From an uncultured Pelagibacteraceae bacterium (GTDB lineage Bacteria; Pseudomonadota; Alphaproteobacteria; Pelagibacterales; Pelagibacteraceae), in contig CACFGT010000001.1 of assembly GCA_902565935.1 (NCBI GenBank), forward strand, positions 1 through 64,000: a stretch of DNA of 64,000 bases, in the 5' to 3' direction. Each line of letters starts with the position of its first letter. Position 1 is the stretch's first letter. Of the stretch, positions 50,069 to 59,299 are shown in pieces. The notes beneath the pieces were generated by a model. It saw only the letters and a program-made list of their open reading frames with translations, was not told the origin of the DNA and did not search any database. Made by a program: the position numbers and the translations under genes.

Positions 50069-51685
50069 ATGGCGCGATATATTTTTGTTACGGGCGGCGT
50101 GGTTTCTTCATTAGGCAAAGGTCTCTCTTCAGCATCCCTAGCATACTTGCTTCAATCAAGAGGATTTAAAGTTAGATTAAGAAAATTAGATCCATATTTA
50201 AATGTTGATCCAGGTACAATGAGCCCATTTCAACATGGTGAAGTTTTTGTTACTGATGATGGAGCAGAAACAGATCTTGACCTTGGTCACTATGAGAGAT
50301 TTTCAGGTGTATTAGCCAAAAAATCTGACAATATCACGACTGGGAAAATTTATAATGATGTTCTTAGGAAAGAACGTAAAGGTAAATATTTAGGTAAGAC
50401 TGTTCAAGTAATTCCACACATCACAGATCGAATTAAAGAGTTTATTAAAAATGACTCTTCTAAAGAAGATTTTATTATTTGTGAAATAGGAGGAATTGTT
50501 GGAGATATAGAAAGTTTACCGTTTGTTGAGGCTATAAGACAATTTGCTAATGATATTGGCAAAAAAAATGTATTATTTATTCATTTAACTCTTGTTCCAT
50601 ATTTAAAATCTTCTGATGAGATAAAGACAAAACCCACACAACATTCTGTAAAAGAATTAAGAAGCATAGGAATTCAACCTGATATAATTATTTGTAGATC
50701 CGAAAGACCAATACCATTAGAACACCGCAAAAAAATTTCGTTATTTTGCAATGTTCACATTAAAAATGTCATTGAAACAGTTGATGTTAAAACAATTTAT
50801 GAGGCACCAATAAGTTTTTCCAAAGAAAAATTAGATGTACAAGTTCTTAATTATTTCAATTTAAGATCAAAAAAAGTTGTTAATTTAAATCCTTGGAAAA
50901 AAATTACTCAAATAATCTTAAAAACTAAAAAACAAATTAATATAGCTATTATAGGAAAGTATGTTGAGCTTAAAGATGCATATAAATCACTAGATGAAGC
51001 ACTAATTCACGGAGGTATAGAAAATAAGGTAAAAATTAATTTGGTTAGAATTGATTCAGAAAAATTAAAAAAAAATGAAATTAAATCTAGGCTTAAAGGT
51101 ATTTCTGGTATCTTAATTCCAGGTGGATTTGGAAAAAGAGGCACCGATGGTAAAATTGAGGCTATAAAATATGCTAGAAAAAATAAAATTCCATTTTTAG
51201 GCATATGTTATGGAATGCAGATGGCAATTATTGAATTCGCAAGAAATGTATTAAATCTTAAAAAGGCCACATCTTCAGAGTTTAATAAAAATGGTTTACC
51301 TGTGATAGGTTTAATAAATGAGTGGAATAAAGATGGAAAAGTTATTAAAGGCACAGACAAAGAATTAGGTGGAACTATGAGGCTAGGTTCATATGAGGCT
51401 AAATTAAAAGAAAATTCAATGATAAAAAAAATTTATGGAAAAAAAATGATCGAGGAGAGACACCGTCATAGATACGAGGTGAATATTAATTTTAAGGATA
51501 GATTTGAAAAAAAAGGTATGATCTTTTCAGGTTTATCTCCAGATGATACTTTACCAGAAATAATTGAGTTAAAAAACCACCCATGGTTTATTGGAGTTCA
51601 ATTTCATCCGGAATTTAAATCTAGACCTTTATCACCTCATCCTTTATTTTCATCATTTATTAAGGCATCAAAAAATTACAAATGA
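50069..51685 (+). CDS. pyrG: CTP synthase
   Basis: Aminates UTP to CTP using glutamine. The N-terminal synthetase domain (1 to about 265) opens with [22 protein letters not shown] and includes [14 protein letters not shown]. The C-terminal class I amidotransferase domain has the nucleophile Cys in [11 protein letters not shown] and VQFHPEF. Length 538 is normal. It overlaps kdsA by four bases. Confidence 0.98.
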   Translation: MARYIFVTGGVVSSLGKGLSSASLAYLLQSRGFKVRLRKLDPYLNVDPGTMSPFQHGEVFVTDDGAETDLDLGHYERFSGVLAKKSDNITTGKIYNDVLRKERKGKYLGKTVQVIPHITDRIKEFIKNDSSKEDFIICEIGGIVGDIESLPFVEAIRQFANDIGKKNVLFIHLTLVPYLKSSDEIKTKPTQHSVKELRSIGIQPDIIICRSERPIPLEHRKKISLFCNVHIKNVIETVDVKTIYEAPISFSKEKLDVQVLNYFNLRSKKVVNLNPWKKITQIILKTKKQINIAIIGKYVELKDAYKSLDEALIHGGIENKVKINLVRIDSEKLKKNEIKSRLKGISGILIPGGFGKRGTDGKIEAIKYARKNKIPFLGICYGMQMAIIEFARNVLNLKKATSSEFNKNGLPVIGLINEWNKDGKVIKGTDKELGGTMRLGSYEAKLKENSMIKKIYGKKMIEERHRHRYEVNINFKDRFEKKGMIFSGLSPDDTLPEIIELKNHPWFIGVQFHPEFKSRPLSPHPLFSSFIKASKNYK

Positions 51686-52509
51686 ATAATATAAAAGTAA
51701 ATTGTGGACAAATAGAAATCTCAAATGATAATAAAATTTGTATTATTGCTGGTCCATGTCAACTTGAAACAGAACAGCATGCTATGGATATGGCTGGAAA
51801 AATTAAGGAAATTACAAATAAATTTAAAGTTGGGTTTATTTATAAAACATCATTTGATAAAGCTAACAGAACAAGCCTAAAGGGTAAAAGAGGAGCGGGT
51901 CTGGAAGCGTCTTTACCTATTTTTGATAAAATTAAAAAAGAGTTTGGAATTCCAATTTTGACAGATATTCATAATATTGAACAGTGTACAATTGTTGCAG
52001 ATCATGTTGACGTAATTCAAATACCAGCATTTTTATGCAGACAGACTGATTTATTAATCGCTGCTGCAAAAACTAATAGAATTATAAATGTAAAAAAAGG
52101 ACAATTTCTAGCACCATGGGATATGGTAAATGTAACTAAAAAAATTTCAGACTCTGGAAATAAAAATATTTTAGTTACAGAAAGGGGCGCAAGTTTTGGC
52201 TATAATACCCTCGTCTCAGATATGAGATCGTTACCAATAATGGCTAAGAATGGCTATCCAGTTATTTTTGACGCTACACATTCAGTTCAACAACCTGGTG
52301 GTCTTGGAGAAAAAAGTGGAGGACAAAGAGAATTTGTAGAATATTTGGCAAGAGCAGCTGTAGCAGTAGGTGTTGCAGGAGTATTTATTGAAACCCATCA
52401 AGATCCAGACAATGCTCCATCAGATGGACCAAATATGGTGCCACTTGATAAATTGGAAAATTTATTAAATCAACTTACTGATATTGATAATTTAATAAAA
52501 AAATTGTGA
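51682..52509 (+). CDS. kdsA: 3-deoxy-8-phosphooctulonate synthase
   Basis: Makes KDO 8-phosphate for the LPS core. Conserved blocks are [74 protein letters not shown] and [14 protein letters not shown]. Length 275 is normal. It overlaps eno by four bases (GTGA). Confidence 0.97.
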   Translation: MNNIKVNCGQIEISNDNKICIIAGPCQLETEQHAMDMAGKIKEITNKFKVGFIYKTSFDKANRTSLKGKRGAGLEASLPIFDKIKKEFGIPILTDIHNIEQCTIVADHVDVIQIPAFLCRQTDLLIAAAKTNRIINVKKGQFLAPWDMVNVTKKISDSGNKNILVTERGASFGYNTLVSDMRSLPIMAKNGYPVIFDATHSVQQPGGLGEKSGGQREFVEYLARAAVAVGVAGVFIETHQDPDNAPSDGPNMVPLDKLENLLNQLTDIDNLIKKL

Positions 52510-53762
52510 GTAAAATTCTAAAAGTAAAGGGTCGTCAAATTTTTGACAGCAGAGGAAATCCAACTGTCGAGGCTGAGGTGTTTACAAAAAATAATAGTGC
52601 TAAAGCAATATGTCCATCAGGTGCTTCAACCGGAACATACGAAGCATTTGAAAAAAGAGATAAAAGTAATAAAAGATATCTAGGTAAGAGCGTTTTAAGT
52701 GCTGTAAACTCAATTAACAAAAAAATTTCAAAAAAGTTAAAAGGACAAAATGTTCATAATCAAGAAAGAGTTGATGCTATCATGATCAATTTAGACGGAT
52801 CAAAACAAAAAAACAAATTAGGTGCTAATGCGATTTTAGCAGTATCTATGGCAGTTAAAAAACTTTCTGCAAAAGAAAAAAATATTCCTCTATATAAAAA
52901 TTTTTTGATAAAAAAAAATTTTAAATTACCTTATCCAATGATGAATATCATAAACGGTGGGGCTCATGCCAATAATGGTTTAAGAATACAAGAATTTATG
53001 ATCAGGCCTGATAAAGCAAAAAGTTTTTCAGAAGCTATGAGAATGTGTTTCTTAGTTGTAAAAAATTTAAGTAAACTATTAGAAAAAAGAAAATTATCTA
53101 CTTCTGTTGGTGATGAAGGTGGCTTTGCCCCAATGATTAGCAACAATAATCAAGCTTTAGACTTAATTGTTTCCGCAATAAGAAAGTCAGGTTTTATCAA
53201 TGGCAAACATGTATCTATTTGTTTAGATGTTGCTGCAAACGAGTTATACAAAAAAAATAGATATTCTATTCATTCAAAAAAATACATATCAGCTGAAAAA
53301 TCTATAAAAGAATACAGTAAGATTGTTAAAAAATATAAAATTAAATCATTAGAAGATCCTTTTGCAGAAAATGATTGGATATCATGGAGCAAAATTATGA
53401 GAACAATAAACCAAGTCCAAATAGTTGGGGATGATCTTTACGTTACAAATCTTGAAAGATTAAAAAAAGGTTTCTTGAATATTTCATCAAACGCTATCTT
53501 GATAAAACTAAATCAAATTGGCACTGTTTCAGAAACTCTTGATGTGATTAAATTTGCTCAAATAATTGGTTTTAAAACAATTGTTTCTCACAGATCTGGT
53601 GATACAGAAGATACTTTTATTGCTGATTTAGCAGTAGGTACTAATTCTAATCAAATTAAAACAGGATCTCTAGCAAGATCTGAGAGAGTGGCTAAATATA
53701 ATCAATTATTACGCATAGAAGAAGAACTTGGCAAAAAAGCTATAATGAATAAAATTCATTAA
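52506..53762 (+). CDS. eno: Enolase
   Basis: Converts 2-phosphoglycerate to phosphoenolpyruvate. The N-terminal [17 protein letters not shown], active-site loop [19 protein letters not shown], metal-binding [11 protein letters not shown] and [19 protein letters not shown] are all intact. The start is GTG at 52506, overlapping the kdsA stop. Length 418 is normal. Confidence 0.98.
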   Translation: MSKILKVKGRQIFDSRGNPTVEAEVFTKNNSAKAICPSGASTGTYEAFEKRDKSNKRYLGKSVLSAVNSINKKISKKLKGQNVHNQERVDAIMINLDGSKQKNKLGANAILAVSMAVKKLSAKEKNIPLYKNFLIKKNFKLPYPMMNIINGGAHANNGLRIQEFMIRPDKAKSFSEAMRMCFLVVKNLSKLLEKRKLSTSVGDEGGFAPMISNNNQALDLIVSAIRKSGFINGKHVSICLDVAANELYKKNRYSIHSKKYISAEKSIKEYSKIVKKYKIKSLEDPFAENDWISWSKIMRTINQVQIVGDDLYVTNLERLKKGFLNISSNAILIKLNQIGTVSETLDVIKFAQIIGFKTIVSHRSGDTEDTFIADLAVGTNSNQIKTGSLARSERVAKYNQLLRIEEELGKKAIMNKIH

Positions 53763-54058
53763 TGCTTCAAAAATTAAAAAAAAATTATTTTTTGCTAATT
53801 ATAACTTTTTTAATTTTTTACTTTTTCTTTAATCTTTTGTCAGGTGAAAGAGGCCTTATCTCTTATTTTGAAAAAAAAGATCAGTTGAATACACTAAAGG
53901 CTGAAGAATCATTACTTAAAAATCAAATTAAAGACTTGGATTTCAAGAATTCGTTATTAAGTGACAATCTAAATCTTGATTATATTGAAACTTTAATTAG
54001 AGAAAGACTCTTATTTGGAAAAAAAAATGAAAAAATTTATATTATTAAAAATCAATGA
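53762..54058 (+). CDS. ftsB: FtsB/DivIC-type septum formation protein
   Basis: Small bitopic protein of the division complex. One membrane helix ([19 protein letters not shown], about 10-28) is followed by a coiled-coil segment (about 35-70, [21 protein letters not shown]) and the tail [22 protein letters not shown], which resembles the FtsB region after the coil. Length is 98. The position after eno matches FtsB in proteobacteria. It overlaps eno by one base and lipA by four. Confidence 0.85.
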   Translation: MLQKLKKNYFLLIITFLIFYFFFNLLSGERGLISYFEKKDQLNTLKAEESLLKNQIKDLDFKNSLLSDNLNLDYIETLIRERLLFGKKNEKIYIIKNQ

Positions 54059-54975
54059 AAATTAGACACCCTGAAAAACAAAAAAATCCAGTTAATCCAA
54101 TCAAAAAAAAACCTGATTGGATCAGATCTAAACTTACTAATAGTAAAGAATTTTTCTTAACCAAAACTGTAGTAAATAATAATAATCTTGTAACTGTTTG
54201 CCAGGAAGCGAATTGTCCAAACATAACTGAATGTTGGAGTAAAAGACATGCAACTTTTATGATTATGGGAGATACTTGCACAAGAGCATGCGCTTTTTGT
54301 GATGTTAAAACTGGTAAACCTGAAAAACTTGATATACTTGAACCAATTAAGATTGCTGAGGCAGTTAAAAAACTAAATTTAAAACATGTGGTAATTACCT
54401 CAGTAGATAGAGATGATTTAAATGATGGTGGTTCAAATCATTTTTATGAAGTTATTACTCAAACTAGAAAAACAAATCCAAATACCACTATTGAAGTTTT
54501 AACACCAGATTTTTTGAGAAAAGGTGAGGCTTATAAAAAAGTATTAGAGGCAAACCCTGATGTGTTCAATCATAATATTGAAACTGTGCCTAGTCTTTAT
54601 TTAAAAGTAAGACCTGGTTCGAGGTATTTTGCATCTTTAGAACTTTTAAAAAATGCAAAAAGAATAAATAAAAAAGTTTTTACCAAGTCAGGTATGATGG
54701 TTGGTTTAGGTGAAACAAGAGATGAAATATTACAAGTGATGGACGATTTAAAATCAGCTGATGTAGACTTTTTAACTATTGGTCAATACCTTCAGCCATC
54801 AGTAAAACATTTTCCTCTAGATAGATATTATACTCCACAAGAGTTTGAAGAATTTGCAAGTATTGCAAAATCTAAAGGTTTTTTATTGGTTTCATCTTCA
54901 CCTTTAACTAGATCTTCTTACCATGCTGATGAAGATTTTGCACAACTTCAACGTAATAGAATTAATAATCATTAA
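54055..54975 (+). CDS. lipA: Lipoyl synthase
   Basis: Radical SAM enzyme that inserts sulfur into octanoyl groups. The auxiliary cluster ligands are C49, C54, C60 ([12 protein letters not shown]) and the radical SAM ligands C75, C79, C82 (CTRACAFC). The C-terminal RSSYHADE holds the conserved Ser cluster ligand. Length 306 is normal. In many alphaproteobacteria pdh and lpd genes separate ftsB and lipA; here they are adjacent. Confidence 0.97.
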   Translation: MKIRHPEKQKNPVNPIKKKPDWIRSKLTNSKEFFLTKTVVNNNNLVTVCQEANCPNITECWSKRHATFMIMGDTCTRACAFCDVKTGKPEKLDILEPIKIAEAVKKLNLKHVVITSVDRDDLNDGGSNHFYEVITQTRKTNPNTTIEVLTPDFLRKGEAYKKVLEANPDVFNHNIETVPSLYLKVRPGSRYFASLELLKNAKRINKKVFTKSGMMVGLGETRDEILQVMDDLKSADVDFLTIGQYLQPSVKHFPLDRYYTPQEFEEFASIAKSKGFLLVSSSPLTRSSYHADEDFAQLQRNRINNH

Positions 54976-55433
54976 TGCCAAAAGCTTCAGTTAAGAGATT
55001 AATTGAATGTAAAAAGGATGATTTAATAAAATTAGTATTAGATATTGAAAAATACCCTGAATTTGTTCCTTTTTGTTTTGATGCAAAAATTTATGAAAAT
55101 AAAAATGAAGGTGATTTGAATAAAATAATTGCTGATCTTACTATTGGAAAAGGACCATTTAAAGATACTTATAAAAGTGATGTAGTCTTTAACAAAGTAA
55201 AAGATACTATTTTTGTTAAAAATATTGACGGTCCTTTAAATCACTTATCAAATAATTGGACATTTACGGATAAGAAGAATGGAATTACCGAAGTAACATT
55301 TGATATAGATTTTGAAATTAAAAACAAATTTTTAAATTCTTTAATGGTTGTCTCTTTTCAGTTTGGATTAGAAAGAATAGCTGACGCTTTTCAAAAAAGA
55401 GCTAAAGATTTATTTGGTAGCTCTAAGAATTAA
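54975..55433 (+). CDS. Coq10/RatA-type START-domain protein
   Basis: A 152-residue SRPBCC-fold protein: YPEFVPFCFDAKIYENK at the N-terminus, the central IADLTIGKGPFKDTYKSDV, and GPLNHLSNNWTFTDKKNG. This family includes ubiquinone-binding Coq10 and the RatA toxin; next to lipA in alphaproteobacteria it is generally taken as Coq10-like. The exact role, quinone handling or ribosome-related, cannot be decided from sequence. Its 3' end overlaps cinA on the opposite strand by 24 bases. Confidence 0.85.
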   Translation: MPKASVKRLIECKKDDLIKLVLDIEKYPEFVPFCFDAKIYENKNEGDLNKIIADLTIGKGPFKDTYKSDVVFNKVKDTIFVKNIDGPLNHLSNNWTFTDKKNGITEVTFDIDFEIKNKFLNSLMVVSFQFGLERIADAFQKRAKDLFGSSKN

Positions 55434-55871
55434 ATCTAAAGCCTTTTTTACAGTAGCCCTTTGTATCGAGGACCTTTTTTGACTTTTAAATAAATACTTG
55501 TTTACTTTAATTTTATTACCTTTTTTAATACCAATATAAACTAAACCTACAGGTTTTTGTTTTGTACCACCTTTAGGTCCTGCAATTCCTGTTATGGAAA
55601 TATTTATATTAGCTTTTGAGATTTTAGCTAAGTTATTTACCATGGATTTACAACATTCGAAACTCACAGCACCGTACTTTTTAATAATATTTTTATTAAC
55701 TTTTAAAACTTTAATTTTTGATTGATTAGAATATGTAATTAAACCTAAACTAAATACTTTTGATGCACCATTTATCGAAGTAACTGTGCTTGCAAGTAAT
55801 CCACCTGTACATGACTCAGCAAATGAAACTTTAATTTTTTTTTTAATTAATAGTTTTATTAAAGATTTCAT
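55410..55871 (-). CDS. CinA C-terminal domain protein (PncC-type nicotinamide-nucleotide amidase)
   Basis: A 153-residue protein made of only the CinA C-terminal domain, which in other bacteria deamidates nicotinamide mononucleotide. Motifs: VSFAESCTGGLLASTVTSI, GLITYSNQSKIKVL, YGAVSFECCKSM and SITGIAGPKGGTKQKPVGLVYIG. I chose the ATG at 55871 because it overlaps the pgpA stop (TAATG) and begins just before the conserved core; an upstream in-frame ATG at 55937 would add a non-conserved segment read from inside pgpA. Confidence 0.9.
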   Translation of the reverse strand: MKSLIKLLIKKKIKVSFAESCTGGLLASTVTSINGASKVFSLGLITYSNQSKIKVLKVNKNIIKKYGAVSFECCKSMVNNLAKISKANINISITGIAGPKGGTKQKPVGLVYIGIKKGNKIKVNKYLFKSQKRSSIQRATVKKALDLILRATK

Positions 55872-56374
55872 TAAATAAAATAACTCTTTAAAACCATAAA
55901 ACAAATCAATGATAATACAACATAAAAACCTGCGCAAACATCATCCATTATTACACCAAAACTGTTTTTGTAATTTTTGTCAAAATAGCTTACTGGAAAT
56001 GGTTTTAATATGTCAAAAAATCTAAATAGTATAAAGCAAATAAAATAAAAAATTATTGCTTCATCAGGAGATTTTTCAGTTCCATGTGAAATTTCATAAA
56101 GATAAATTGGTATAGATTGACCAATTAATTCATCTATAATAATTTCTTTTGGATCTTTGTTATCATTATCTTTGATATGAAATGCAACTGATAAAAAAGA
56201 TAAAATAAATATTATCATCAAACCAATAAATATAACTTTTGAAGTTAAGTTTAATACATGAAAAAAAATATAAAGTAATACTACTGTAGCTAATGAACCG
56301 AAAGTGCCAGGAATTTTAGGAACTTTTCCTAGACCGCACATTGTAACAAATAATGTATTTAAAGTTCTAATCAT
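55871..56374 (-). CDS. pgpA: Phosphatidylglycerophosphatase A
   Basis: Removes phosphate from phosphatidylglycerol phosphate. The motif GLGKVPKIPGTFGSLATV at the N-terminus and EIIIDELIGQSIPIYLY and RFFDILKPFPVSYFDKN later define the family. Length is 167 with about four helices. It overlaps ispDF by eight bases upstream and cinA by one base downstream. Confidence 0.93.
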   Translation of the reverse strand: MIRTLNTLFVTMCGLGKVPKIPGTFGSLATVVLLYIFFHVLNLTSKVIFIGLMIIFILSFLSVAFHIKDNDNKDPKEIIIDELIGQSIPIYLYEISHGTEKSPDEAIIFYFICFILFRFFDILKPFPVSYFDKNYKNSFGVIMDDVCAGFYVVLSLICFMVLKSYFI

Positions 56375-57473
56375 TCTTAAAAATTGAAACTATCACTTCA
56401 CAAGCAATAGCTTTTTCTTTTCCTATTAAACCTAATTTTTCTACAGTTTTACCTTTCAAATTAATTTGATCTTTATCCAAATTTACCAGTTTTGATAGCG
56501 AATTGATTATTCTATTTCGGTACTTTGAAACTTTAGGTTTTTCACAAATTAGATTTATATCAAGGTTATTTATTAAAAAATTAGATTTATGAAGATTTTC
56601 TATAATAGGTTTCAACATTTTTGGTGATCTAATGTTCATAAATTTCTTTGCATTTGGAAAATAAGTTCCAATATCTTTTCTTCTTGTAGCGCCTAAAATT
56701 GCATCAATTATAGCGTGTAAAATTACATCCCCATCTGAGTGTCCTTTAAGCCCTGAATGAAAAGGAATTTTTATTCCACCTAGAAAAAGTTTTTTATTTT
56801 TAATTAATTTATGGATATCAAAACCAATACCATAATATGTTTTTGACATTTTAGTATCATCTAAGTATGTAATTTTGCTATTTTGATTTTCACCTTTTAT
56901 AAATTTTACTTTTAAATTTTGATTTAGATAAAAAGAGGCTTCATCACTTACTTTGTTTTTTTCTTTAATTGCAAGTTTATATAAATCTTCAAATCTAAAT
57001 GCTTGTGGAGTTTGAGTTAAAAAAGATTTTTTTTTATTTAGATTAAATATTTGATTTTTGATCTTATATTTTATCGAGTCTCTTGATGGGATTACTGGAA
57101 TGACTGCTTTATTTACTTTTAAATTTTTTGTTAAATTTTTTAGCAATTTAATAGAGAAATTTGGTCTTGCTGCATCATGTATAAAAACATTTCTTGGTTT
57201 ATATTTTTTTAGATATTTTAAAGCGATTAAAGAAGAATCTGATCGTTCTTTGCCTCCTTTTATTAAACTTACAATTTTTGGATATTTTTTCTTTTTAAGA
57301 TGATTAATATTACTAGTAACAATTAAAATCTTTTTGAATAGATTTGAATCTAAAGATTTTTGAACCGAGTGATCAATAATTTCTTTATTTTTATATTTAT
57401 AGAATTGTTTAGCTAATTTTCTATGAAATCTCTTACTTTTTCCTGCTGCTAATATTACAAAATAGTTGTTCAT
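56367..57473 (-). CDS. ispDF: Bifunctional IspD/IspF of the MEP pathway
   Basis: A 368-residue fusion of two enzymes. Residues 1-210 are IspD (CDP-ME synthase), with AAGKSKRFHRKLAKQF, IHDAARPNF and FLTQTPQAFRFEDL. Residues 213-368 are IspF (cyclodiphosphate synthase), with zinc ligands D219, H221 (GFDIHKL) and H253, the motif HSGLKGHSDGDVILHAIIDA and the C-terminal EKLGLIGKEKAIACEVIV. The fusion is common in alphaproteobacteria and complements dxr elsewhere in this window. Confidence 0.97.
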   Translation of the reverse strand: MNNYFVILAAGKSKRFHRKLAKQFYKYKNKEIIDHSVQKSLDSNLFKKILIVTSNINHLKKKKYPKIVSLIKGGKERSDSSLIALKYLKKYKPRNVFIHDAARPNFSIKLLKNLTKNLKVNKAVIPVIPSRDSIKYKIKNQIFNLNKKKSFLTQTPQAFRFEDLYKLAIKEKNKVSDEASFYLNQNLKVKFIKGENQNSKITYLDDTKMSKTYYGIGFDIHKLIKNKKLFLGGIKIPFHSGLKGHSDGDVILHAIIDAILGATRRKDIGTYFPNAKKFMNIRSPKMLKPIIENLHKSNFLINNLDINLICEKPKVSKYRNRIINSLSKLVNLDKDQINLKGKTVEKLGLIGKEKAIACEVIVSIFKND

Positions 57474-57485
57474 TTGTTTAAATGC

Positions 57486-57491
57486 TATAAT
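57486..57491 (+). promoter_or_regulatory. Candidate -10 box of ntrY
   Basis: The ispDF-ntrY divergent gap is only 26 bases. A perfect TATAAT at 57486-57491 ends 8 bases before the ntrY ATG at 57500, so the transcript would begin at or just before the start codon. No good -35 is seen at standard spacing (TAGTTG at 57463-57468). Confidence 0.4.
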
Positions 57492-57499
57492 TCTAAATT

Positions 57500-59299
57500 A
57501 TGTTAGAATTTTTGAAAAAAAATATATTCATTATTGTTCTATCTACTATCACACTTATTGTAGGTTTTTTAACTTTTTTAACATTTATTGATCGAGGTTT
57601 CATAGAACTTAATGAAAAAAATTTACAATATCTATTAATTTCAAATATTTTTTTACTATTTCTATTATTTATTTTTATTTTTAACGAAATCAAAAGATCT
57701 ATCAAAAATGATATTGATAGAGATGGACTTTCATCTAATAAAAGATACATAACGTATTTTTCGTTGTTTACATTAATTCCGTCCATTTTGATTTCAGTTT
57801 TTTCTTTATTTCTATTTTCTTTTGCTCTGGAAAAATATTTTGATAAAAAAGTAACAACAGTAGTAAATAATTCGTATGAATTAGCTAAGAATTATGTTCA
57901 AGAAGTAAGAGATAAAATTGAAGCAGATATAATCTTAATAGCATTTGATACAAATAAAAGCTCTAAATTTCTTAATGATAATCTTAATGAGTATCTAAGG
58001 TTTCTTAGAACACAAAAATTAATCAGAGATGTTGATGCAATACATATAATAGATAAAAATAAGAATGTTTTATTTTCTAGTGAACCGTTTGAAAAATATA
58101 TTCCTCCTGTTGATAGAGCATTAAATTTAGTTTTAGATGATGATCGTCCCTTAAAAATAGTGAATGCGCCAGAAAATATTTCTGCTGCAATAATGCGGTT
58201 ACAATCTTTTGAGGATAGATTTTTATATGTGGTTAAAAATTTAGATAAAAATATCTCTAACTATCTAAACGAGTCTCAAGAGGCAATTAATTTCTATTAT
58301 AATGTTGAGGAAAGAAGTACGGGTATAACTATTTCTTTTGCAATTATTTATATTATAATAGTAACTTTATTACTATTCGTATCTATTACAATCGCTATAA
58401 GATTTTCTTCTCGTTTTTTTAGATCGATTAATAATCTTATATTAGCTTCTACAGCAATCGGTAAAGGTGATTTAGAAGTTAAAGTTCCTGAGATTAAGAC
58501 TGATAAAGACTTAGAAATTTTGAATAAAAATTTTAACATGATGACTGATCAGTTAAAAAATCAGCAAGAAAAATTGATAATTAACGAGAGACATGAAGCA
58601 TGGAGTAATTTAGCTAGAAAATTAGCTCATGAAATTAAGAATCCTTTGACACCAATACAATTAACTATTGATAGAATAAAAGATAAATATTTAAATAAAA
58701 TAGTTGAAACTGATCAATCAAATTTTAAAGAAAATTTGAAAATTATAAATAATCAAATTAAACAAATTGAAAATTTAGTTAACGAATTTTCAGATTTTGC
58801 AAGAATGCCAAAACCAATTTTGAAAGATAACGATCTTATCAAAATTCTTAATGAAAATATTAATTTGTTAAAAGAAATAGATAAAAGTATAAATATAAAT
58901 TTTAAAAATAATTATGATAAGATTTTACTGCATTGTGATAAAGAGCAAATAAGTAGAGTTTTTTTCAATCTGATTAAAAATTCAATTGAGAGTATTCAAC
59001 AAAAAGCTGATAAAAATGATGATTTTGAAAAGAATATTAAGATTGAAATTTTAAATAATAATGACCATATTAAAGTCATTATTATTGATAATGGTGTAGG
59101 ATTAGATAAGGTAAATAACGTTAAAGATATATTAAACCCTTATTTCACAACAAAAAAAAATGGAACTGGATTAGGATTATCGATAGTTAATAAGATTATA
59201 AATGATCATGAAGGCAAACTTTTATTTTTTCCAATTAAAAATGGAGCAAAAGTCGAAATAACTTTTAGGATAAATGTCAGTAGAAATTTTAATAGTTGA
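57500..59299 (+). CDS. ntrY: Sensor histidine kinase NtrY
   Basis: Membrane sensor kinase of the NtrYX pair, linked in alphaproteobacteria to nitrogen and redox responses. Helices lie at about 9-30, 43-60, 77-105 and 275-302, enclosing a periplasmic sensor region (about 106-275). A HAMP segment (FRSINNLILASTAIGKGDLEVKVPEI), then HisKA with H377 (LAHEIKNPLTP) and an ATPase domain (DNGVGLDKVNN, TGLGLSIVNKI) follow. I could not identify a clear PAS domain. Length 599 is shorter than many NtrY proteins (over 700). Confidence 0.94.
   Translation: MLEFLKKNIFIIVLSTITLIVGFLTFLTFIDRGFIELNEKNLQYLLISNIFLLFLLFIFIFNEIKRSIKNDIDRDGLSSNKRYITYFSLFTLIPSILISVFSLFLFSFALEKYFDKKVTTVVNNSYELAKNYVQEVRDKIEADIILIAFDTNKSSKFLNDNLNEYLRFLRTQKLIRDVDAIHIIDKNKNVLFSSEPFEKYIPPVDRALNLVLDDDRPLKIVNAPENISAAIMRLQSFEDRFLYVVKNLDKNISNYLNESQEAINFYYNVEERSTGITISFAIIYIIIVTLLLFVSITIAIRFSSRFFRSINNLILASTAIGKGDLEVKVPEIKTDKDLEILNKNFNMMTDQLKNQQEKLIINERHEAWSNLARKLAHEIKNPLTPIQLTIDRIKDKYLNKIVETDQSNFKENLKIINNQIKQIENLVNEFSDFARMPKPILKDNDLIKILNENINLLKEIDKSININFKNNYDKILLHCDKEQISRVFFNLIKNSIESIQQKADKNDDFEKNIKIEILNNNDHIKVIIIDNGVGLDKVNNVKDILNPYFTTKKNGTGLGLSIVNKIINDHEGKLLFFPIKNGAKVEITFRINVSRNFNS

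Noticed and set aside
55872-55937. Longer N-terminus for the CinA-domain protein (start at 55937)
   Set aside because: The added 22 residues are read from inside pgpA and do not resemble the family; the ATG at 55871 overlaps the pgpA stop and sits at the conserved core.
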